From: Paragyromitra xinjiangensis
Lineage: Eukaryota; Ascomycota; Pezizomycetes; Pezizales; Discinaceae
NCBI GenBank assembly: GCA_038503065.1
Contig: JBCAMK010000007.1
Location: forward strand, 1,240,001-1,304,000
Length of the DNA: 64,000 bases
Direction of reading: 5' to 3'
Shown one piece after another: positions 47,508-58,900 of this stretch. The notes beneath the pieces were generated by a model. That model ran no database searches and was not told the origin of the DNA. It saw nothing but the letters and a program-made list of their open reading frames with translations. The position numbers were made by a program, and so were the translations under genes. How positions within the stretch are numbered: the first letter of the stretch is position 1; every line of letters starts with the position of its first letter.

Positions 47508-48542
47508 GCTCGCCCTTGCCCTGCCCACTTTCGTTCTTTGTGTTCTTGGTTGCCTGGTATGGTATTATTACGGTTTGGTTTGGATTCTGGAGCAGTGGAA
47601 ATAAAGTAAATTTTCAACCAAAAACAAAACTTCTCCTAATAGTATGTGCACGGAAAAGGAAGAGAGAGGGGGGAGAAACAAAAAAACCCCGCCAGAGAGA
47701 GAAAGCGGCGTAGCCGAGTAAAATAGCAGCCTCGGGAACGATGAGGGGATATGAGGGGTAATCGAAGCAGGAGTTTCTTTTTTTCATTTCTTGCTTCATG
47801 TAGTATGTGCGCAGTCCGATGGATTAGGTGTTTTAAGTATCTTTTTTCCCCTTTCCTTTACTCTTCTGTATGGGCGGCCTTGTCTTGCGATTGGTTTTTT
47901 CCCTCTACATTTTCTGCGTCTCAGTGGGCATCTGGAAGATAGTTATATTTAGCTACATACCGGGGGCAAATACATATATGGATCTAACTCTTAAAACAGG
48001 GACAAAGTAATAGAGCCTCAGGTAGGTCTTTGTGAGCATATCCCCAACAATAGTACTATCACCTCGTTACAGATACCTGCTTGGAGCATTGGAGCATTGG
48101 AGCACGCCAAGATCCGAAGGAGGTGTGGAAACGCAGCTTCTCTCACCATAGCCTAAAAGCTTGGAGTTTGTCTCATCAACCTTCTTCAAATAATAACTGT
48201 CACGCATGCGTGACCACAACCACGCTAGAGGGTCAAGTGGGAAGTCAGATTCCGAACCTAAATTCAAACCCTGAGCGATCCAAAAACACGCCTAATGTTT
48301 ACAGCAACCAGATAGCTGTCCTACCGAGAACCCCGAAAACTAAAGACTCTAGACAAAGGTACTCTGTTGGAGATGCTTCCTAATACGGGGCTTGGCCTTC
48401 GGGATCGGAAATGATTGAGAGACAGGTACCCGAGAGAGCTATTTAGATAGGGGCCGTATGCCCACCTAGCAAGCAAGCAATTGAGTCTTCTATTCCTCCC
48501 TACGTGCTCCCAATATTACAACAAGTTGTACTTTTGATATTC

Positions 48543-48558
48543 GAGTGATGTCTTGTGA
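48543..48558 (+). repeat. Dispersed GAGTGAT-N6-TGA word
   Basis: Exact copy, middle GTCTTG, followed by TTAG. It lies about 340 bp upstream of the PhyH start codon. Confidence 0.6.
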
Positions 48559-48797
48559 TTAGCACGCTTTGAGTAAATCATTGTCAGATACGTTTTGAGT
48601 AGTCAAAATTGCACCTAATTTTTTTTGAGAATTGCGCTTTAGAAACTCCCTAGAAACTCTTGCGGATGTATTATTGATATCAAACGCTCTCCTATCGGAA
48701 GCTACCGAACACTCGGCAAACTCCATCCCCGGAATTTGAGCCGCGCCAAGCATTCAAACATGTGACATGCGATGCCCATGCAAGCATCCCACCCCAC

Positions 48798-48807
48798 TTT
48801 TAAATAG
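48798..48807 (+). promoter_or_regulatory. TATA-like element of the PhyH gene
   Basis: TTTTAAATAG lies about 90 bp before the ATG at 48897. The assignment is by position and AT content only. Confidence 0.35.
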
Positions 48808-48896
48808 ACCCACCGTTCTACGTATTCTATAGGTGATACCTTCTTGTAATTCCTTATTCTTATTTTATTTTACCTACTTTCGTATATATCACTCCG

Positions 48897-49990
48897 ATGT
48901 CACTACCAGGCCTCACAACGGAGCAGCTTGAGTTTTGGCACAAGAATGGATACCTTATCATCCCAAACGCGATATCACCCGAGGTAGTAAAAGAGCTCGT
49001 AGACGAGACGAGGAAGCTCCTAGATGGTTAGCTAAAGCATCCAGTTGGTGGGAGTAATGTTAACAAAAGGCCAGAGTTCTCGCTGGAGGGCCATCCAATG
49101 ACAAAGTTCTCCACCGGCGGTGAGGACGGCACAGATAGCGACAAACATGTTGGTGATGACTACTTCCTAAATAGCAATGACAAGATCAGGTTCTTTTTTG
49201 AAGAAGGTATTGCATCTCTTCTTTAAGTTTGTAGAGAGCCAGCTGTTTACTCAAGAAAATAGACGCCTTCGACTCTACTGGCACCCTCATCAAACCTAAA
49301 TCCAAAGCAATCAACAAGATAGGCCATGCCCTGCACTCTATCTCCTCACCTTTCACATCTATGACCCTTACCCCACGCAATCTTGCCATCGCCCACTCGC
49401 TCGGCTTCCGCGATCCGCACGTTTTACAGTCTATGATAATCTGCAAACAACCTGAGATTGGCGGTGCTGTCCCATCACACCAAGATTCGACATTCCTGTA
49501 TACAGACCCTCCGAGCGCAGTGGGGTTCTGGTATGCGCTGGAAGATACAACGCCAGAGAATGGGTGCTTGAGCTTTGTGCCTGGGAGCCATAAAAGCGCT
49601 CCCATTAAGAAGCGATTTGTTAGACTAAAGGAGGGAGGCACAGGGTTTGAGGATGTGCAGGCCGAGAAAGGAAACGGGGTTAGGGAGAAGGGAGGGATTG
49701 AGGGTACAGAGGAGGGCGTGTTTGTTATGGGGCCAGTGGAGAAGGGGAGTTTAGTCCTGATTCACGGGAATGTACTGCACAAGAGTGAAAAGAATTTGAG
49801 CAAAAAATCGAGGTGGATCTATACTTTCCACGTAAGATTCCTATCCAATACTTCAGCTAGATCCTAGACCAGAATCCCTTCTAACCCGTATTACCTTTCA
49901 CAGGTCATTGAGGGGGAACACGAATATGATGAGAAAAATTGGTTACAGCCGCCAACTGGTGGTTTCTCTAAATTAAATGACGTTGTTTAA
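48897..49990 (+). CDS. Phytanoyl-CoA dioxygenase (PhyH) family protein
   Basis: Four exons (48897-49026, 49075-49206, 49263-49831, 49904-49990) total 918 nt, giving 305 residues. The family uses Fe(II) and 2-oxoglutarate. The iron ligands are H160 and D162 (PSHQDSTF) and H260 (NVLHKSEKN), with R271 placed to bind 2-oxoglutarate. FSLEGHPMTKFSTG, HVGDDYFLNSNDKIRFFFEE and FWYALEDTTPENGCLSFVPGSHK match the fungal subfamily close to human PHYHD1. The first intron is only 48 nt and contains an in-frame TAG (49028-49030), so the locus could be misread as a pseudogene. Splicing at GTTAGC...GGCCAG restores LLDEFSLEGHP. No peroxisomal SKL-type C-terminus is present (it ends KLNDVV). Substrate unknown. 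Confidence 0.93.
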
Positions 49991-50034
49991 ATAACCGGAT
50001 ACATCGCTTTAGGCAAAACGGAGAAGCTCTAGTC

Positions 50035-50050
50035 GAGTGATGTCTCGTGA
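50035..50050 (+). repeat. Dispersed GAGTGAT-N6-TGA word
   Basis: Exact copy, middle GTCTCG, 45 bp past the PhyH stop codon. First of a same-strand pair spaced 200 bp apart. Confidence 0.6.
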
Positions 50051-50234
50051 CGAAATTTGAAGGTGGATATTTCCGAGTGGAAAGACAAGGTGCCCCGGAC
50101 CACTTTGAAGATAGCTAATTTTTCTCTTTGATTATGTTAATACCTACCTCGAAGTTTTGCTTGCTGGCTAGCCGCTTATATTGCAGATGTTGTTTCGGAA
50201 CGCCTTTGAAACGCCGTTCGATTCACAGGTGATT

Positions 50235-50250
50235 GAGTGATATCCCATGA
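50235..50250 (+). repeat. Dispersed GAGTGAT-N6-TGA word
   Basis: Exact copy, middle ATCCCA, about 280 bp upstream of the 425-residue gene. Second of the same-strand pair. Confidence 0.6.
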
Positions 50251-50528
50251 TACTGTAAAACCCCCAGCATAATTCCCAACTCATGCATAGCAGACACAAA
50301 TATGGTCATGCGACGCATACGCGTAGTAACGAGCTCAATTATCACCCTGTTTGCTCTGCTCCGTGTTTGCCCTTTCGCCACCCATCAAACCCCACCTAAC
50401 GACACAAACCTCCACCTCCCGAAGATATCCGTCACCACTTTCCCCACCTCTGTCTGTCATCCTCTCACCCTAAAATACCCTCCACTATTTAATTTCTTGC
50501 TTTAGCGAAACCTAACCAAAGACTTCAC

Positions 50529-51866
50529 ATGACTTCATTCCACATATCCGTTAGACACCCCAGCCAACTCACCCCAGAGGCCACCACAACTTCCTACCTT
50601 GAGAAGGTTCCAGACCAAATAACCAAGCTCGGATTAACTAAACATACATGGGATTCCCTCAGGAACGTAATTATTGCTGCTCTATGCACGTCCAACGTAT
50701 ACAACATCGGCTTGGAAGGCCATGGAATTGCATGGGAAGCATGGTTGGATGAATTTCTGGACGGCGGAGTGGGTGATCGATTCTGGCCAGAAAAGGGGAT
50801 GCCTTTATGCTGGAAGGAAGATAGGCTTGTGTAAGTCTCACTCCTCGATGAGATGTTTATGAGGATGTGCTAGGATTGACAAAGAGCTAGCATCCGGGAG
50901 GCCGTCAAAACACAAGTTCTTCCTATAGCAGCAGAGGAAAGGAGGAACCTAAAGGTAATTCAGAAACCTTCCAATGCAGCGGGAAGGGTGCTGAGAACAA
51001 GGTCATATGAGAGTAAAACCAACTCTATTCAGGGTAAGAATTCGAATCAAGCTGGAAACTCTGCAGCAAGCTTTTCAGGCGATTTTGCATCCATTCGAGA
51101 TAAGCTAGATGAAACGAAGATGCATACTCGGAAAACTAGGGCTGCGACAAAGAAACTCCAGGCGTTCGAAGGGCCAAGGAAGTGGGGTTATACTCCAACC
51201 TTTAGGGAAGATAGTCTAGAAGCCAGAGTTACTCACGAAGCAGGCCAAACAATTGCAAACACGAACGCGAGCTACCATGGGGATTTCAACGAATCGGATC
51301 TCCCACGCCTCCGCCGTGGCCCTGCGAGAACGAAGAAAATGACTGGGTGGGTAGCTGTGAACGAGGTTGGCCAAGATACTAATTACATCCACAACGAACC
51401 AACGGCCACGAAACGCCCTACGTCGGAAAGGCATGCAGCGACTCCTAGGAAGCGGAGATGCAAAACCCCAATCCAGGAGGCATCAGACAGTCTCACCGAG
51501 CCATCTAGTGAATCTGTCATCAGCCCGGAGAATCAGATTCCCACCCCTTGTCTAACCCCCGCTACTCCGTCAGTCTCCGCAATTATGCCCGCATCCTCCC
51601 CACTCGTTCTTGAAACACGCCTCACCACCTCTCCAAAAATGAAATTCATCTATGCGGCGGACACCCCATCGCTTTCTCATTTCCTGGAAAGAGTTAGACA
51701 GAAATGGATGCTATCCGAGGCGCAGCGTGTGTGTAGTGTCGAGGTTGAAATGGGTAGTAAGATATTTGACGTGGACTTGAGAGAAGAGCGGGATTGGGGA
51801 GTTGTTTTAGGGATTATGGAGAGCTGTGGTGAGAACATAGGAGTTGCGATTGGAGTAACTGAGTAA
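50529..51866 (+). CDS. Uncharacterised protein
   Basis: Two exons (50529-50830 and 50891-51866) around a 60-nt GTAAGT...CTAG intron give 425 residues. I do not recognise the family. The N-terminal 110 residues look folded, with a helical segment (LGLTKHTWDSLRNVIIAALC) and a Trp-rich part (GIAWEAWLDEFLDGGVGDRFWPEKG). The middle (about 140-320) is basic and disordered, with a likely bipartite nuclear signal near PRKRRCK and Ser/Pro/Thr-rich runs. The last 75 residues (KMKFIYAADTPSLSHFLERVRQKWMLSEAQRVCSVEVEMG onward) look like a second small alpha/beta domain. This layout could fit a nuclear or chromatin-associated protein, but that is inference. The frame is open and phase-consistent across the intron. 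Confidence 0.75.
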
Positions 51867-52019
51867 TTTACAGTGGGCGATATGGAAATGATACTTGTGG
51901 CAGGATTGTGGACTTTTTTTGCGTTCTAATACCTTTTATTTTCCATGGCGATAAATAGATTCCAAAAAAATGGGATACGCTTATAAGTGTGCGCTGGAAC
52001 TACCTCTTTTGATTAATGT

Positions 52020-52035
52020 TCACACATTATCACTC
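52020..52035 (-). repeat. Dispersed GAGTGAT-N6-TGA word
   Basis: Exact copy, middle AATGTG, about 155 bp downstream of the 425-residue gene. Confidence 0.6.
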
Positions 52036-52381
52036 ACTACAGCTTTGACGGTTTAAATTTACTACATCGTCCGCCATTTCGTAAAGACCAAGTTAGACCT
52101 ATTTACATACAGATAGATGTCACAAACCTACTGTAAATTGCCGAGAACTGACGATATCAGCAGCACGCCTACTTGCTTCACAAAAAACATATATTCTACA
52201 CAGCCCCACCACTAACAGAAGAACTCACAGGCTTCCAAGTTACTACATCATACCTTAACGAACTTCAGAGTCAAACGAACATAAGAAAGTTGCATTTTGG
52301 AGGGGTATATCCGAAAAATCCCTAATGCTAAGCTCTAGCACCTATATAATAATGTATTTTCTCCAGCGAGGTGCATTACAA

Positions 52382-52397
52382 TCATAATTAATCACTC
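52382..52397 (-). repeat. Dispersed GAGTGAT-N6-TGA word
   Basis: Exact copy, middle TAATTA, about 350 bp from the previous copy and on the same strand. Confidence 0.6.
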
Positions 52398-52857
52398 GTA
52401 TAGAATAGCCTCATAGAAATCATAGCCAACACAAACGAGGGAAACAGTAACTAAGGTGGTCATCACACAAAGCAGGAAAAGGAAAATTTAGTAACATCCT
52501 AAGATAGCGGGGGAGGGACCTTTTAGCGTTGCAAGTAACGCCCGATACCCGATCCGCAACGAACGTTCTATGTACAATACTAATAACCATAAACGGCCCT
52601 TCCTATTGATGAGCTATAGAACAAAGTGCTTCCTAGCATCTGCATACTACAAACGAGAGATAATACTTTCTTTGCGGTAACGGGGGACTCCTGGTGCCGG
52701 CCCCCGCGGAATCGGCCGAGGCCGGGGTGCTCCTGTTAGCGATAGAACCAACACCAAGTTCTCTGACAGCAAGGCACTCCCGGAGACTACCGGGGTACTA
52801 CTCCCCAGCCTGAACAGACAACTTAGCCGACTAGTCTGAACAAATCCAGCGCCATGT

Positions 52858-53365
52858 TCAGGCACCCAAGTACCAGATCTTCCCTAGAACAGAACCAGCG
52901 TTCTCCTACAGACCCTCCATCGCGGGATAATCCGGTCGGGTCGGGCTTGGAATGGGAGGAAACCACCGGGCCGATGGAATGGTATCATTGAAAGCTTCTT
53001 TCTTGAACATCCCTGCGTGTTGGGTACGGTTTCTTTTTCTGACCTTGTTAGTTTTTTGTGGCTGCTTCCATCACGTTTCAGTTTTTAGATAATCGCTTTT
53101 ATCACCTGTACTTTGCAATCTGGTTTCAGAAGATTAATTGAAGGTATACAGATATGTATGATAGTTACCTGTAGGTATGATGTCTCAAGTTCCCTCCCAT
53201 CTCATCTCTCTGCCCACGTGCCTCTAGATCCCGCCTTTCCAATGGTGGGATGAACTGCCCCCACTCCCCACCCTCAATCCACTCTTGTACCCCGCATACA
53301 GCTACCCCTACAACCTCATATTTCCTCTTGATTCCGCCATCGATGGCATTCGGCGTATCCGCCAT
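52858..53365 (-). pseudogene. Possible small gene or remnant, unrecognised
   Basis: A minus-strand frame starts at the ATG at 53363-53365 (MADTPNAIDGGIKRKYEVVG) and runs 65 codons to a consensus donor (CAG|GTAACT, exon end 53169). Downstream, 53010-52906 encodes 34 residues beginning MFKKEAFNDTIPSARWFPP and ending in a TAG. The same frame then stays open for 15 more codons to a TGA at 52858. The two parts do not join cleanly in phase with the acceptor I can see (ACGCAG before 53010). It may be a small gene with an exon I misplace, or a decayed gene with a CAG-to-TAG change. No family is recognised. Confidence 0.25.
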
Positions 53366-54847
53366 GGTGTTGTCTTAACCGCCTACCACCAACTCTCCTA
53401 GTCGTCCATCCTTGCCCCGCGAATCGATCGGACCCGTCCCCTCTCCACCTCTAGACCACAAATTGACTACTTCCATCTCAATCAACCGGCGGACTCCTCC
53501 TCTGCAATACAACCCCCGCTACAATCCTATCCTGCCCTGACTTTACTTCATGGAGATCCCCGCATCGTGACATCCCAGAAGAATAGGAATGCTCCGGACG
53601 AAATCCCTAGTATCCCCAGCACATGAGCACCGCCGTTATCAATCGTGATCAGTATTGCAGTCATGGTTTGTGTATGGCTTGAATAACCCCTACACCGTGC
53701 CGTGAGAAGAGGCGGTTTGGGCGAGTGCTGTCTACGTTATGCTCGTTTACGAGAAATTTAATGTCTACTTACAATGCCGATAAACAACTGAGCCTAATAT
53801 AGATCATTGGCGATATTCGTAATGACATTGCCCTCCACACTGATCTTAACGAACCTAGACTCAAGCTAGGTAAGTTCGCTATCGTTTCTAAGGTAGACCC
53901 TCGGAGTCCCCTCTTTACATTCATACTCTAACTCTCAGAAAGTCAATCAGTTATTCACGTCCTCAGCCATTATAACAAACTTGTTCCTGTCATGGCCGTG
54001 TACTCCATTCAATCCTCGATGTTCCCCGTAATTCCCTTTACACACGCTTTGCGGGGCCATCTCCTGACTAGTGACACCCTTCCTCTTTAGTTATCACATG
54101 ACGGGAAAAAGAAGTACATAGAGCTCAGATGTGGGCGTAAGTGCGAGTGCGAGTGCGGGGGTGGAGATAAAGGGAGTGCGGGGGTGGCTAGTGTGATGGG
54201 GGAAGTCAAGTTCAGCAAAAGTTTTTCCGGAGGTATTAGAAGCTGCACGATATAGGGTATGTGGGGCAGGAAATGATGTTCTACCCGGGATATCTCGCAG
54301 TCGAGATAATGGTGAAACTGTTGAAGAGAGGAGGGGGGGGAAGAGAAAGAAGGAAAAAATGAAGAAGTGGAGAATACGATTCGCTGCTAGGGAAAGAGCT
54401 TGACGGTGAAGGAAGGTGTTTTAGAGCACTTGTTTGCTAGTGATACGAAAACGCTCGTCAATTTTAGAGTCTAGGATGTAGACGGGAAGTATTCCAAATA
54501 CTTAAATAAAATCAAAAAAAGGTCCAAGAACGGCCTTAGAAACCGTTTCAAACATCGATTTATCCCCAGATTATGTTACTAAGGCAGAAGCCGCGTTTGT
54601 TTCCCGGTTTTTACGGCCCTGACCGGGTACTCTCTACTCTAGTCCCCAGTTTTCTAGTTAGTCAGTTCCAGGGATTTGGTTAGTCCACGTTCTCAGCAAC
54701 CAGGATAAGCTTTGTCAAGCTTAAGTTATAAAAATTAGGGTGTTTGGGGTAAGATGACGCAAAAAGAAGGGAACCCACGTGAGTTCTAAGGCCCTAACAT
54801 TAACTCCTCTCTGCAGTTATACACTTACAAAAGACACCTCGTACTAA

Positions 54848-54863
54848 TCACAAAATATCACTC
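54848..54863 (-). repeat. Dispersed GAGTGAT-N6-TGA word
   Basis: Exact copy, middle ATTTTG, followed by TTAG like the copy at 48543. Confidence 0.6.
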
Positions 54864-55938
54864 GACAGACCAACACCCTCGGCTATTATAAGTGGGCTTC
54901 CTAATTCGTATCCCCTAGCAGTAGCTTCGGGGAGAAGTTCCACGAAGCTTCACGGGGAGGCCCTTAGAATGGAATAGTGTACCTGGGAGGTATAGTACAA
55001 CCCGGCAGTATACTCGGCAATGTAAAACTGAGGAGGTGTGGTCTGTCTGACAGTAAGCAATCCATACGAGACAACCCATGTCCCCTAAAACTTATTCACT
55101 TCCCGTATCGGTGGGTTTTGGCAGATATTCTCAGCAGTTACCGAGAACGCCAGAACCACGGTGCATGGAACCCCAAGTACCGAAGTCTTGGAATAAACAC
55201 CCTTCTCTCGCACGAGACGGAAACCGTTGAGGGTGGGTGGGGCTGGGATTTATTGATGCTTCAAATTATTTTTTTTTCTGTTCCACACAGGTGCGGGAAT
55301 CAATGCCATCGTCGACACAAACCAAACATAGCAAAGTAAAACCCAGTACACGTAATCTTGTCCCTTCCGATCCAATAAACGTAACCTACCGGACTAGCAG
55401 CCGTAATATAAATCCCATACCTACCGATCAAAAAAGAAACCAAGAATGATAATTAGCTATACATTAATTCAACGATCAAACAATTGCCACCTGACAGAGA
55501 CCCGCGTTATAATAGAACCACCCAACCATCCACTGCTCCACTCACACACGTCCTACCCCACCCTGCCTTACCCCAAAAAGCATAACCATCACCGCCGTTG
55601 GCAACCCGGCATCAGAAGACCACCCTCCCAAGAACCAAAATGAAAAAAAAATGAAAAGGTAAAAGCAAAACGGAACCAAGACGCATGTACTCCGTTTCCA
55701 ATAATATCCCCAGTGCCTTTTAAAGTAACAAAAAGGAAAACAAAAGAACAAAAGAACCACCAAAAAAATTCGATAATAATCATAACCTCGTACTCCAGCT
55801 CCAACATTCCCCACACCTAAAACATAACCGTTTACAAAACCAGAGCAAGACCATAAACAAAATAAACCGCTTTTTGGATAAAAGAATGAAGTGGAGAAAG
55901 AAAGAAAAAAAAATATGAACCCAAAACTTTTCCGCTCA

Positions 55939-58900
55939 TCATTCATCATGGTCACCTCCCACATTCGTCTTAGACTTGACCTTCTTTCTAATCCCGCCCA
56001 CAAACCCACTAAATTTACTCTTCGACCTGTGTTGTGCTGCATTCGCAGAGAAATTCTGGCTGAATATATAATTCGACTCCTCTTCAGGGGTCCTCCCAGC
56101 CGGGATCCCAACAATCCTATGTGCTTTTGATGTCATGGGAAACATCGTCAATACCTGTCCAGGACCCAATAATGGGCTCCCAGTAGCTTTCTCTGCGACC
56201 TCTTCCCAACGTGCAGATAAAGAGCTACTCGGGCGTTCCGCATTCTCTGCCTTTTCAACGCAGGTGCGGATGCGGTCGTGAATTTCCAGACATATGTTGT
56301 GAAACTTTTCAAGATTGCCCTCGATATGATGCTCAGGATTTTTGTCATGATGTACGGGGTACCACTTCAGCCACATCGCAACAAGCGCGGCGAAAGCGCG
56401 TGGCTGATCAATGAGAAATGGGAGAGATGGGAAACCTTCCTTCGATGGTTGTGAAAGACGGGAGAGAATTGTGATGGGAGTCGCGTAGGATGGAGGCACC
56501 ATCTCCTGTGGATATTGACTTTGAGGTATTGTCGTGAGATGATCGACAAAATCTCTCAACTGAGAGCTATGTGTCTGTACGAACGTTAGAACCGAATACA
56601 ATCGAAAATGAAGACATAACTTACACTAAGAAATTCATTCATTTGCTCCATCCAAGGTTCCTTCACTCCAAAAGTAGTCATGTTGGCAAGACCTTGAAGG
56701 CTCTTCGCCACAAGGGTCAAAGTTCGCTGCGCTCTCACCCCAGGATGATCTACCACGAACTCCATTAGTGCCTATCCAAAGTCTTCAAGTTAAGATAACA
56801 TACCTTTAAGTAACCCGAACAATTTCGGATTCAAAATAGCCGGGCAAAAGAATCTCAAGAATAAAAACCCACAAACACTGCTATAACTAACAGTCCGCAA
56901 CAAATCCCCATACCGATCTTCAACGCAAGCCCTGATATGCCTCAAGACCCTCCTCAGCTCGATCGGACATCTTTCTGGGCTTCTATAAATGCTATCCCAA
57001 ATACTCTTCACGAGCCCCATCAACACCCTCCAATTCTTCTGTAAGCTCTCCCCCTGTTCCATCCGTACTGGATCAACCTCACAATACGTGTCTTCATCCG
57101 CAATCTTCCAAAGATGCTCGCCAAGCGTCTCCTCCAGATACTCCCGACCAAGCCTTTTCATATGTGCATCGAGAGCCTTTGTAAGGAGCGAATTACCCCG
57201 GAAAAGAATATTAGCATCAACCAGAGCAGATTTACTCATCTCCCGACGAGGGTGAGGGAGATCTTGGTCAGAGTTACAAGATTCGTCAGAATTCCGATGT
57301 TTACCCAATCCCGGTCTCATTGGGGTTGTCTCTTTGTGGAGGCCATCTATTTCGCCCTCTGCTAGGGACATCAACCACTCGCTTGCCTTCCCATTGACCT
57401 GATATATTCTTAAAAGCGTATCAGCTAGTCTCCGAAGATCAGGTGAGATCACTCGCGCCATCTCCATTGTGATGCCGCTGGAAAAGTCATGTAGCAGCTG
57501 AAAACCATCGTAAATTAGCCACGAAAACAATCGATAGGATATACAAAAAATACAAAGAGTTACACACCTCCGAGATTTCTTTATACTCGTGCGCCATTAA
57601 GACAATCAACTCTTCAACTCCAATCTTCAGGAACATTTCGCCAACCTTCTCCTCCACACCTTTGCTAGTCGAAATCAACGGCCACCACCCTTCCGCCCCA
57701 TGATCAAACTCCAACCCATCTAGTTGAATATCCACCCTCCCAATAACCGCATCTTTACTTCCCGGAACACTAACCCCACCCAACCCACCTCCAAACCCTC
57801 CTGAACCCGTAACCGACCCTGCACCTTTCGTCTTCCACCTCGGATGTCGCTGCTTCAACACAACAGCCACATCCGACAAAATCGCCGGCAAATCCGGAAA
57901 CTCGTAATCCTCGCGCCAGAACGGATTATGCGTCTTTGTCCTAACCATCGTCTTGGCGCGAACCTCTCCATCCAACATGACCTCCGCATAACAGTCCAGA
58001 TTCTCCTTCAAGTTGTCTAGACCTCCTTGCATAGTGATTTTCGCTTCAACGACCCGTAAAAACAGGCTCCTCTGTATCCGGTATGAATCTACCAGTCCAT
58101 CACTATCCGGCGACTCCGTAATCCCAGCCATCCCACGTCCATTCGTCGTCGAAGGAGGCGAATTATTCGCAGTCATGCACGCGGGTCCGTACAGCTCCGG
58201 CATAGTAAACGCCCTCAGTAACACAAACCACACCTCAAACAGGATGCGACTATCAATACTCAGATACACAGGTCTCGCCAACGAACCGCTCGCCGAGAAC
58301 GGTGAGTACTGCGGGTAGATAGCAATACAAAAATCCTTATCTAGGATGCTAGGATCCAACTGCTGCACGGCACACCTGGAAAGTTGATGTAATTGAATTA
58401 CCGCCAACAGCGTCGTGTCCAATTCCGCATACATCCTGAACTCTCCATTTTCCTGCAACGTACACGAAATCCTCTGCCACGTGACTCCCACCGGAAACTT
58501 AGTTCTGTTCCCGCGTTCCTTCCCAGAATGGTTCGACACCGGCGGTAATCCAGTGCTTGGTCCCCCTTTCCGCCACAGAAGCATCTTACCAACCTTGATG
58601 ATCGCGGCGTCTTTCGACATTGTGGCGTCCGAATTCCGCCGCCTATCAGCCTTGCGTTCCTGTGTCAGCACTAGGGTTTGCGGTTTGACCATCTTGTTCT
58701 GGGCACCGGCGGGAGGTATCGGTTGCCAACATAGTAGTGCTGCTAGCCATGGTACGAATTGTTGAGAATCCAGGGGTCGAAGTTTGATGAGGATGTTGGA
58801 TGTGTGTGTTGATACTTCTATAATGGCGTCGTTCATTTCATCCGAAATAACAGGGGTCTTAACTTGGCACCCTCGGAGGTCTGGGATAATCACAGTCGGG

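Larger units (their letters stand above)
47508..48896. other. Intergenic, no gene seen
   Basis: About 1.4 kb between NOT3 and the PhyH gene. A triplicated ATTGGAGC unit lies at about 48082-48105. A GAGTGAT-N6-TGA copy is at 48543-48558, about 340 bp upstream of the PhyH start. TTTTAAATAG at 48798-48807 is a plausible TATA element for the PhyH gene. Confidence 0.5.
49991..50528. promoter_or_regulatory. Intergenic with two GAGTGAT-N6-TGA copies in the same orientation
   Basis: About 540 bp between two plus-strand genes. Copies of the dispersed word lie at 50035-50050 and 50235-50250, exactly 200 bp apart and about 300-500 bp upstream of the next ATG. A C-rich leader-like stretch (50380-50520) precedes the start codon. 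Confidence 0.5.
51867..55938. other. Gene-poor stretch with one tentative gene remnant
   Basis: About 4 kb. It holds a possible spliced minus-strand gene or remnant (52858-53365) and three GAGTGAT-N6-TGA copies (52020-52035, 52382-52397, 54848-54863). A short direct repeat of GAGTGCGGGGGTGG lies near 54150-54190. The part at 55650-55930 is A-rich and is the 3' flank of the RasGAP gene. No other coding signal was recognised. Confidence 0.45.

Noticed and set aside
47335..47713. C-terminal 126 residues of the 705-codon NOT3 frame
   Set aside because: They are intron 2 read through and then out of frame; splicing at 47335-47443 gives the conserved NOT-box end.
49028..49030. In-frame TAG making the PhyH gene look like a pseudogene
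   Set aside because: A 48-nt intron with GT...AG ends and a branch-like GTTAAC removes it and restores the conserved LLDEFSLEGHP reading.
56750..56803. Earlier acceptor (GGATAG) for RasGAP intron 2
   Set aside because: It breaks the reading frame; the acceptor ending GTGGTAG restores LLKDHPGVRAQRT.
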